In this document: one piece after another, positions 5,087 through 10,148 of the stretch
How the letters are laid out: the number at the start of each line of letters is the position of its first letter
How positions within the stretch are numbered: the first letter of the stretch is position 1
Source of the DNA: DAOTTI01 sp034437795
GTDB taxonomy: Bacteria; Chloroflexota; UBA11872; UBA12225
Assembly (NCBI GenBank): GCA_034437795.1
Contig: DAOTTI010000240.1
Location: 1-10,148 of the forward strand
Direction of reading: 5' to 3'
Length of the DNA stretch: 10,148 nt
The notes under the pieces: model-generated
What the model was told of the DNA's origin: nothing
The model's input: the letters and a program-made list of their open reading frames with translations, nothing else
Databases searched by the model: none
Program-made: the position numbers and the translations under genes

Positions 5087-6223
5087 CTACCGGTCGGGAC
5101 CCGGACGGCAGGCCGTGCCTTCAGCGCGTCCGGCCGGCGCGCCCCACGCCAGGGCCGCCCAGACCGCGTTGTGGAACCGGGCCCGAACGGCGCGGATATG
5201 CTCCACGCTCTCCCCGGCGCGTGTGGGATGGACGCGATGGGTCAGCAGCACGGCGAAGAGGCCCGCCTGCGGGTCGACTAGCAGCGACGTCCCGGTAAAT
5301 CCGGTGTGGCTGTAGGCGGCAGGCGAGCAGAGATCGGCCGGCACCCAGAGCGGGTTGGGCTGCAGGACCCATCCCAGCCCGCGCCGGCGCGCCGGGTGGC
5401 GCCAGCCCGTCTGGTCGCGCGTGGCTGCACGTACGGTCGCCTCGGAGAGGAAGCGCCGGCCGTCCAGGACGCCGCCGCCCAGCCACATCCGGCAGAAGCG
5501 CTCCAGGTCCTGGCAGGTGGAGAACAGGCCGGCGTGCCCGCACACTCCGCCCAGCGCCGCCGCATTCTCGTCGTGCACCGTGCCCACGATGGCCCCGCCC
5601 CGCTCGGGGACGACCTCCGTGGCCACGCAGCGGGCGCGCAGGGCCGGCGACGGGCGGAACATCGTGCTGGTCATGCCCAGGGGCTCGAACACCTCACGCT
5701 GCGCCAGCTCGTCCAGCGGCGCCCCGCCGGCCGTAGCAAGTACGGCCCCGAGAATGATGTAGCCGAGGTCGCTGTAGACCACTGCGCTCTCCACCGGACG
5801 CTCGAGCGGCGCCTGGCACACCGCCTCCAGCGCCCCGTCCCGTCCGTGACCCTGCTCGCTCAGTCTGGTCCAGGCCGGCAGCCCCGCGGTATGCGTCAGC
5901 AGGTGGCGGAGCGTGACGCCGTCCTTTCCTGCCGCGCCAAACGCCGGCAGGATCGACGCCACCCGCTGATCCAGGTAGAGCAGGCCCCGCTCGACGTAAC
6001 GGAGGGCGAGCGTCGTCGTGACCACGATCTTGGTCAGGGACGCGACGTCGAAGATGGCGTCGGGCGGCATCGGCCGGCGCTCAGGGATGATCTGGGCCGC
6101 GCCGTAGTGCTCGCGCCGCAACGTCTGCGCGGCCGTGCCTGCGGCCGCGGCCACGCCGGGCACCAGCCCCTCGTCGACGCACCGCTTGAGCATGGCGAAG
6201 GCCTCATCCAGTCGGGCAGTCAC
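5087..6223 (-). CDS. Serine hydrolase, class C beta-lactamase/DD-peptidase-like family
   Basis: This 378-residue protein has the beta-lactamase fold (PF00144-type), a family of DD-peptidases, esterases and related hydrolases. The nucleophile motif is S62-L-T-K65, the second motif Y150-S-D152 (Y-x-N/D), and the third H306-T-G308 (K/H-T-G). Typical family stretches are L-R-H-L-L-T-H-T-A-G-L-P (105-116), P-L-G-M (181-184), G-H-A-G-L-F-S-T (229-236) and G-L-G-W (282-285). No signal peptide is present from the chosen start, so it is probably cytosolic. The start is GTG 6223, preceded by AAGGGAG at 9 nt. The frame stays open upstream to 6481, but that stretch looks non-coding and would cross the gene on the other strand. 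The lipoprotein protease gene follows on the same strand. The substrate cannot be told. Confidence 0.9.
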   Translation of the reverse strand: MTARLDEAFAMLKRCVDEGLVPGVAAAAGTAAQTLRREHYGAAQIIPERRPMPPDAIFDVASLTKIVVTTTLALRYVERGLLYLDQRVASILPAFGAAGKDGVTLRHLLTHTAGLPAWTRLSEQGHGRDGALEAVCQAPLERPVESAVVYSDLGYIILGAVLATAGGAPLDELAQREVFEPLGMTSTMFRPSPALRARCVATEVVPERGGAIVGTVHDENAAALGGVCGHAGLFSTCQDLERFCRMWLGGGVLDGRRFLSEATVRAATRDQTGWRHPARRRGLGWVLQPNPLWVPADLCSPAAYSHTGFTGTSLLVDPQAGLFAVLLTHRVHPTRAGESVEHIRAVRARFHNAVWAALAWGAPAGRAEGTACRPGPDR

Positions 6224-6356
6224 CGGTACAATCTCCCTTCGGACATTAACGCCAGATGCGATGTGAGTGAGCGGCAGCGCTGTGACACGTCCACTCCCGG
6301 ACGGGTTCGTGACTGCCGGCCGCGCACTGAGCGTACGGAGATGGAGCGGAGGATGC
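6224..6356. other. Divergent intergenic region
   Basis: This separates the minus-strand hydrolase from the plus-strand small basic gene. AAGGGAG (6233-6239, minus) is the hydrolase ribosome binding site and supports GTG 6223. TACAAT (6227-6232, plus) could be a -10 for the small gene but has no good -35. Confidence 0.4.
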
Positions 6357-6476
6357 ATGAATAAACGACGGCGCGTCGCGCGCAAGAAGCGGCGGAAGAC
6401 CCGCGAGCGCCTGAAGGCCAAGCAGCGGGCGGCTCGCGAGGCGGCGCAGGAGGCCCAGCCCGTCCGCCGCGCCTGA
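6357..6476 (+). CDS. Small, highly basic protein, possibly ribosome-associated
   Basis: This encodes 39 residues with a first half that is mostly Arg and Lys: M-N-K-R-R-R-V-A-R-K-K-R-R-K-T-R-E-R-L-K, then an Ala/Gln/Glu tail. It is short, has no hydrophobic segment and would be a single basic helix. It recalls the tiny rRNA-binding proteins of the bS22/COX24 (AURKAIP1) type, with a similar K-K-x-R-K-x-x-R rhythm, but I cannot confirm that family. The ATG at 6357 has GGAGG four bases upstream (6348-6352). An in-frame GTG at 6267 is open, but the extra 30 residues look non-coding. It is followed by a strong terminator hairpin, which supports it being a real transcription unit. Confidence 0.65.
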   Translation: MNKRRRVARKKRRKTRERLKAKQRAAREAAQEAQPVRRA

Positions 6477-6492
6477 CCCATCGGCGAAGCAT

Positions 6493-6534
6493 AACGGACG
6501 AAGGACGGACAGGGCGGGCCGTCCTTCGTCCGTT
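6493..6534. terminator. Strong hairpin terminator between convergent genes
   Basis: A perfect 16-bp stem pairs AACGGACGAAGGACGG (6493-6508) with its complement at 6519-6534, leaving a 10-nt loop. It starts 17 nt after the small basic gene and lies 42 nt beyond the end of the minus-strand gene, so it may serve both. There is no long T-run, only GTCGTT, so efficiency is uncertain. Confidence 0.75.
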
Positions 6535-6575
6535 GTCGTTCAGCCGTGCTCGTTCGCCGCGTGCCGCCCCGCGCG

Positions 6576-7439
6576 TCACCAGTGCAGGCGTTCGCGCAGG
6601 TACTCGCGGCTGGCCTGAGCCGCCTCTCTGGGAGCGCGTTCGGTCCGCTCGAGTTCGACGCAGACCCAGCCCCCGTAACGCGCCCTGACCAGCGGGGCTA
6701 GGGCCGTCTCCAGGTCCAGGCTCCCCTGGCCGAGCTCGCGAAACCCGCCCCGCTCCAGGAACGATACGAAGCCCAGCCGCTCCTCCCGCACGGCATCGAA
6801 CACCTGGCGGTCGAAGTCCTTGAGGCGCGGGTAGATGATGCGCTCCTGATAGATGCGTACCAAGGATGCGGGGTCGCCGCCGGCGTAGGCCCAGTGGCCG
6901 AGGTCGGGGGCGAGCCAGACGAGCTCGGGATCGGTGAGATCGATCACCTGCTCATATTCGTCCGGCGTCTCGATGTAGGAGCCGACGCGATTGAGGATGG
7001 CGCCGCGCATGCCCAGGTCGGCGCAGAGGTCGCAGTACTGGTTCAGCGCATCCGCCAGGCGGGCGAACCGGTCCCTGGTTAAGGGCAGCAGGGGAGGTTC
7101 GCCGGCCACCATGTCGCGCCGCGCAGGATGGCGGGCCGTGCTGAAGACGACGATGGTGGGGCCGGCCACCTCGCCGGCGAAGTCCAGCAGGCGACGCAGG
7201 CGCTCAAGCTCCGGCTTCTTCTCCTCCCGCTCGAAGAACAGTCCGCGGAAGTGCGCCCCGGCGATCGCCAGGTGGCGCTCTTCGAGCAGGCCCCGCAGCA
7301 GGCCCCGCTGCCGGTCGAAGCGCTCCACTACGGGATCATGGAGCTCGGTGCCCGCATAGCCCGCGTCGGCGATCTCGTCAAGCACGGTCTCGAACAAGGT
7401 CGAGCCCCAGGTGATCGGGCTGCACGCAACACGGGCCAT
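6576..7439 (-). CDS. IolE-like TIM-barrel protein (sugar isomerase/inosose dehydratase family)
   Basis: This 287-residue protein belongs to the xylose-isomerase-like TIM-barrel superfamily, closest in pattern to inosose dehydratase (IolE). It starts with a beta strand carrying S-P-I-T-W-G (7-12), then A-G-Y-A-G-T-E-L (26-33), R-V-G-S-Y-I-E-T (151-158), A-P-D-L-G-H-W-A-Y-A-G-G-D-P (177-190), Y-P-R-L-K-D (203-208), E-L-G-Q-G (235-239) and V-E-L-E (261-264). D179, H182 and E262/E264 are candidate metal or substrate residues. The usual His in H-V-H-L-K-D is Arg here, and the His before V-G-T/S-Y is also Arg (R151). I chose ATG 7439, with AAGGA (7448-7452) at 8 nt. A GTG at 7535 would add a 32-residue low-complexity N-terminus. 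Function beyond the family is uncertain. Confidence 0.85.
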   Translation of the reverse strand: MARVACSPITWGSTLFETVLDEIADAGYAGTELHDPVVERFDRQRGLLRGLLEERHLAIAGAHFRGLFFEREEKKPELERLRRLLDFAGEVAGPTIVVFSTARHPARRDMVAGEPPLLPLTRDRFARLADALNQYCDLCADLGMRGAILNRVGSYIETPDEYEQVIDLTDPELVWLAPDLGHWAYAGGDPASLVRIYQERIIYPRLKDFDRQVFDAVREERLGFVSFLERGGFRELGQGSLDLETALAPLVRARYGGWVCVELERTERAPREAAQASREYLRERLHW

Positions 7440-7540
7440 CGTTTCGGTCCTTGGCTGTTCTGGCCTGTTCTCGCTGGCGCCCCCGCCGCCGGCCATCGCC
7501 TGGACGTACGCGCCTTCACCGCGGGCGCGGGCCACTACGT

Positions 7541-7547
7541 TATTATC
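7541..7547. promoter_or_regulatory. Overlapping divergent -10 boxes
   Basis: TATTAT on the plus strand (7541-7546) lies 14 nt before the S41 protease ATG. On the minus strand the overlapping GATAAT (7547-7542) is followed by six bases and a GTG (7535) in frame with the IolE-like gene. One AT-rich patch could thus serve both directions. No clear -35 is seen on either side. Confidence 0.45.
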
Positions 7548-7560
7548 CGGCTAGCTGGCC

Positions 7561-8943
7561 ATGCGACGCCGTCGCTCGCTTCTGATCCTGCTGGTGGCCG
7601 CGCTGGTGGCCGCCTGCTCGCCCCAGCGGGTCTTCTCGCCCCGCTTGACGTCCCAGGTGGTCGAGACGCCCACGCCAGCGGCGGTCCAGGTCGGGGCCGG
7701 ACTGTCTGCGGAGCAGGGTCTGGCGCTCATCTCGCAGGCGTTCGTCATTCTGCTCGATCAGTACGTCGAGCCGGTCGATCCGGTGGCGTTGCTCCGCGCA
7801 GCCTGGGACGGCTTCGCCGGCGCCCTGCCCGCCGGCCAGGCGCGGCCCGAGCCGCCGGTGCTCACGGGCACCACGCCGGCGGCCGATTTCGCCCGCTTCC
7901 GGCGGTCGTACCTTGAAGCCGCCAGCCTGGCCGGCGGGGCGGAGATGCAGGCGCACCTGGCCCGCGAGGCCGTCCGCAAGATGGTGACCAGCCTTGGCGA
8001 CTGCCACACGTCGTACGTCGAGCCCCAGCAGATGCAGGAGCAGCTGGCGCGCCTGCGGGGCAACCTGCAGTTCGGGGGCATCGGCGTACGGATCAAGCGC
8101 CGGCCGAACGAGCCGGTGATCGTCTGGGAGCTTCTGGAGGGAGGGAGCGCCGGCAAGGCCGGCATCCGGCCTGGAGACGCGATCCTGAAGGTGGATGGGC
8201 GCGATACCGCCACCTCCAGCCTGGAGCAGATCGCCGCCGCCATCCGCGGCCCGGAGGGGACCCAGGTTCGCCTGACGGTGGAGCGCGCCGACGGCAGGCG
8301 GGTGCAGGACGTCACCCTCAAGCGGGTCGCCATTTCGGAGCCGCCGTTCCAGGGCAAGCTGCTGCGGGGCAACATCGGCTATCTGCGCCTGCACAGCTTC
8401 TCCACCGCCGGCCAGAGCGAGCTCCTCCAGGGGGTACGCAGCCTCGAGACGCAGGGGGTGAAAGGATGGATCATCGATCTGCGCACGAACGGCGGCGGGG
8501 AGCTGCCGGTCTTCACTAGCCTGCTGAGCAAGTTCCTCAAGGATGGGCCATTCGGGTTCCAGGTGGACCGGCGGGGCCAGCGGCTGGCGCTGGGCCCGGA
8601 CGGGTCCTACCTGCCCCGCCAGCACCCGATGGTCGTGCTCGTGGGAGACAGCACCTCTTCGGCGGCCGAGCTCTTCGCCGCGGCCATCCAGCACTTCCGT
8701 GCCGGTACGGTGATCGGGACCAAGACCGCCGGCTGCGTGGGGATCGCTACGCCGTTTCGCCTCGACGACGAATCGGGCCTCTATGTCTCGGTCAGCAAGC
8801 TCCTTGGCCCTGGGGGAGAGGAGCTGAACAAGCGGGGGCTGACGCCGGATGAGGTGATTGAGATCACGCGCAGCGACCTGGCCGCGGGCAAGGACCCGCA
8901 GCTGGAGCGCGCGCTGGCCATCCTGGGAGCGCCGGCGCGGTAA
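7561..8943 (+). CDS. S41-family peptidase with PDZ domain, lipoprotein
   Basis: This 460-residue protein is predicted to be exported and lipid-anchored: R2-R5, a hydrophobic core, then lipobox L-V-A-A-C19. A helical N-terminal region holds L-G-D-C-H149-T-S-Y (145-152). A PDZ domain (about 170-255) has F-G-G-I-G-V (171-176), G-S-A-G-K-A-G-I-R-P-G-D (195-206) and V-D-G. The S41 peptidase core (about 265-440) contains G-W-I-I-D-L-R-T-N-G-G-G (302-313), nucleophile region G-D-S-T-S-S367-A-A-E and G-T-K-T-A-G-C (386-392). The Lys of the CtpA-type G-K-G motif is Cys392, so a Ser-Lys dyad at the usual place is absent; His149 could serve, as in tricorn-type members. Family length is normal. No Shine-Dalgarno site is visible. 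The TatA/B-like gene follows 132 nt later. The substrate is unknown. Confidence 0.88.
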   Translation: MRRRRSLLILLVAALVAACSPQRVFSPRLTSQVVETPTPAAVQVGAGLSAEQGLALISQAFVILLDQYVEPVDPVALLRAAWDGFAGALPAGQARPEPPVLTGTTPAADFARFRRSYLEAASLAGGAEMQAHLAREAVRKMVTSLGDCHTSYVEPQQMQEQLARLRGNLQFGGIGVRIKRRPNEPVIVWELLEGGSAGKAGIRPGDAILKVDGRDTATSSLEQIAAAIRGPEGTQVRLTVERADGRRVQDVTLKRVAISEPPFQGKLLRGNIGYLRLHSFSTAGQSELLQGVRSLETQGVKGWIIDLRTNGGGELPVFTSLLSKFLKDGPFGFQVDRRGQRLALGPDGSYLPRQHPMVVLVGDSTSSAAELFAAAIQHFRAGTVIGTKTAGCVGIATPFRLDDESGLYVSVSKLLGPGGEELNKRGLTPDEVIEITRSDLAAGKDPQLERALAILGAPAR

Positions 8944-8960
8944 GCCCCCTTCGGCCCCCG

Positions 8961-8981
8961 CCCCGACGCGGAGACGCGGGG
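8961..8981 (+). terminator. GC hairpin after the S41 protease gene
   Basis: CCCCGACG (8961-8968) pairs with CGCGGGG (8975-8981), with one bulged A and a CGGAGA loop. It begins 17 nt after the stop codon. It has no T-run, so it may slow or partly terminate transcription. Confidence 0.35.
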
Positions 8982-9063
8982 AAGGGGAACGACGGCCATG
9001 CCTGGCGCGAGCCGGAACGGCTGAGGAGGCCCTACCCGTAGCCATTCTGCGCCGCGACCCAGA

Positions 9064-9069
9064 TATACT
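9064..9069 (+). promoter_or_regulatory. -10 box for the TatA/B-like gene (leaderless)
   Basis: TATACT is followed by six bases (GGTAAC) and then GTG 9076. The expected transcript start coincides with the GTG. This selects the GTG over the in-frame ATG at 9091 and explains the absence of a Shine-Dalgarno site. No good -35 is visible. Confidence 0.55.
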
Positions 9070-9075
9070 GGTAAC

Positions 9076-9900
9076 GTGTTTGACATTGGGATGCCCGAGT
9101 TCCTGGTCATCGCCGTGGTGGCCTTGCTCGTACTCGGGCCAGAGCGTCTGCCGGAGGTGATGCGCAAAGCCGGCCAGATGTACCGGCAGGCGCGCGAGGT
9201 GCTGAGCCAGTACCAGACCGAGGCCCAGCGCATGTTTGAGGAGGGCATGCGTGAGGTGGAGGAGGTGTCGTCGTCCATCAGCGGCGCCTGGCAGGAAGGC
9301 GCGGGCGACGGCGGCAACGCCGGTGGCCCGCCGCCCAGGCTCTGGCAGGTCCCGCCTGCGGTGCAGGCCCCGCAGACCGCGCCGGCGGCCGGCCCCTGGG
9401 TGCTACCTGCCTGGTACCGCGACACCGGCGCCGACCTCGAGCCGGAGCCGGCCGGTTATCCCCAGTCGCCCTTCGCGCTCCCTCGCCTGCCGGGACCGGC
9501 CGACCAGTTATTCGCGGAGCTAGATCGTGGCGCGCCGGTGCTGATGGGGCCAGGCGCGCCTGAGCCAGACCTGCTGGCGGTTCCCGACCTACCCGAGCTG
9601 CCTGAGGTCATTGTGCCGGTGCAGGAGGAGCCAGCGCGGGAGCCGGAGCGGGGCGCGGGGTCGGCCAGGGGGCGTCCTGAGCCGGCGCCGGTCGCTACGG
9701 CCGTGGATGAGCTCGCCCCTGCCGTCATGAACTCGCTGGCGGTGGCCAGGGCAACGGCCAACGGCGCCGACAATGAGCGGGAAGTCCGCCAGCGCACCGT
9801 CGTGGAGCTCTATCGCACTGGAGACATCAGCCTGGAGCGCGGCGCCGCCTTTCTGGGCATGTCTGTGGAGGAGTTCCGCGCCTTGCTCAAGCGCGTGTAG
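9076..9900 (+). CDS. TatA/TatB-type translocase protein with a C-terminal UPF0175-like helix-turn-helix segment
   Basis: This encodes 274 residues. The N-terminus is a classic TatA/B module: one membrane helix (about 8-20), the hinge G-P-E-R-L-P-E (21-27) and an amphipathic helix (28-48), which form part of the twin-arginine pathway for folded proteins at the inner membrane. The acidic helix to about 70 and the later Pro/Ala/Glu-rich linker (about 75-230) resemble TatB more than TatA. The last 40 residues read R-T-V-V-E-L-Y-R-T-G-D-I-S-L-E-R-G-A-A-F-L (240-260) then G-M-S-V-E-E-F-R-A-L-L (261-271). That is the pattern of UPF0175-type small HTH proteins (E-L-Y-R-x-G-x-I-S-L-x-x-A-A-x-L-x-G-M-S). 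TatB proteins do not normally carry this. The GTG start is set by a -10 box six bases upstream. The Tat assignment is firm; the HTH identity is by motif only. Confidence 0.88.
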   Translation: MFDIGMPEFLVIAVVALLVLGPERLPEVMRKAGQMYRQAREVLSQYQTEAQRMFEEGMREVEEVSSSISGAWQEGAGDGGNAGGPPPRLWQVPPAVQAPQTAPAAGPWVLPAWYRDTGADLEPEPAGYPQSPFALPRLPGPADQLFAELDRGAPVLMGPGAPEPDLLAVPDLPELPEVIVPVQEEPAREPERGAGSARGRPEPAPVATAVDELAPAVMNSLAVARATANGADNEREVRQRTVVELYRTGDISLERGAAFLGMSVEEFRALLKRV

Positions 9901-10148
9901 CCGGAAATGTGGGGACGGCCGTCAGGGGCGGCTCGCCGGAGAGCGGAGCCCCCAACCTGGCCCTTTCCCACAGGGCCAGGGGACCCGCCCAGGAGGGCGG
10001 GTAGCGAGTAAGGAGCCCTCGCCCTCTGCCTGTGGCAGACGGAAGAAGTGCTCACCCTGCCCTCTCCTAGTGCTGTCGCAGGCAACCTCTTCGGGAATGC
10101 CAGCCCGCGCACCAGGGAAAGCCATGCCAGGTCGCTGGCCTGATGGTG
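9901..10148. other. Non-coding region with consecutive hairpins
   Basis: I see no convincing gene here. Palindromic structures follow one another: GACGGCCGTC (9914-9923); GGCTC/GAGCC (9930-9934 with 9946-9950); a 9-bp stem CCTGGCCCT/AGGGCCAGG (9956-9964 with 9972-9980, 7-nt loop); an 8-bp stem ACCCGCCC/GGGCGGGT (9983-9990 with 9995-10002, 4-nt loop); and a 6-bp stem TCTGCC/GGCAGA (10025-10030 with 10034-10039, 3-nt loop). The first ones may terminate the tat-like transcript. The series could also be a structured RNA or a leader for a gene beyond the window. GGAGCCCTCGCCCT (10012-10025) is identical to 3721-3734. Confidence 0.55.

Noticed and set aside
6267..6356. N-terminal extension of the small basic protein from GTG 6267
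   Set aside because: The added residues have no basic pattern or conservation cue, no ribosome binding site precedes the GTG, and the ATG at 6357 has GGAGG in place.
4150..6364. Long plus-strand open frames (4150-5298 and 5306-6364) opposite the hydrolase and metalloprotease
   Set aside because: Both are antisense to genes with clear catalytic motifs, and their translations are low-complexity without signals or domains.
6224..6481. N-terminal extension of the serine hydrolase up to 6481
   Set aside because: It would overlap the small basic gene on the other strand, and its composition differs from the hydrolase; GTG 6223 has a fitting AAGGGAG site and matches the family's N-terminus.
7543..9045. 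500-codon open frame antisense to the S41 protease
   Set aside because: It mirrors the codon pattern of the real gene in GC-rich DNA, has no recognisable domain and no start signal; the sense strand has full S41/PDZ motifs.
9901..10148. T-box, cobalamin riboswitch, tmRNA, RNase P RNA or SRP RNA
   Set aside because: I looked on both strands for their conserved core sequences and found none; only simple hairpins are visible.

Overview
The window is about 10 kb of GC-rich bacterial chromosome. It contains ten protein genes that I can support, nine of them complete, and no tRNA or rRNA gene. My best guess at the source is a Chloroflexota or similarly deep-branching GC-rich bacterium. This rests on the gene mix (lipoprotein peptidases, TIM-barrel isomerases, a cysteine-rich YggX), on short degenerate tandem repeats between genes, and on several genes with a -10 box directly before the start codon and no Shine-Dalgarno site. 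No single sequence settles the taxonomy.

Layout. 1-699, minus strand: a YggX-like Fe-trafficking gene followed by rpsP (ribosomal protein S16), which runs off the left edge. rpsP has its own -10 box over the yggX stop codon and a strong hairpin before its ribosome binding site. 700-949: divergent intergenic region with inverted repeats. 950-1510, plus: an unknown protein that looks like a degenerate PD-(D/E)XK nuclease fold. 1508-1749: nested tandem repeats and a TATAAT promoter. 1750-3597, plus: a xylose-isomerase-like TIM-barrel protein, then a FolD homologue that has lost the residues needed for cyclohydrolase activity. 3598-3792: two copies of an intergenic repeat between converging genes. 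3793-6223, minus: a class-C beta-lactamase-like serine hydrolase, then a peptidase-MA-like zinc metalloprotease lipoprotein. 6357-6476, plus: a 39-residue, very basic, possibly ribosome-associated protein, then a perfect 16-bp terminator hairpin. 6576-7439, minus: an IolE-like TIM-barrel protein. It is divergent from an S41/PDZ lipoprotein protease (7561-8943, plus), with overlapping opposed -10 boxes between them. 9076-9900, plus: a TatA/B-type translocase protein whose C-terminus carries a UPF0175-like helix-turn-helix segment. 9901-10148: non-coding, with several consecutive hairpins.

How it fits together. This reads as ordinary chromosome, not a mobile island: translation and iron or redox housekeeping on the left, small-molecule metabolism in the middle, and cell-envelope proteolysis and export on the right. 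The metalloprotease lipoprotein has a twin-arginine-like signal and the window also encodes a Tat component, but a direct link is only inference. The observations most worth following are the Tat-HTH fusion, the FolD homologue lacking its cyclohydrolase residues, the repeated leaderless-promoter layout, the degenerate nuclease-like protein and the intergenic repeats.
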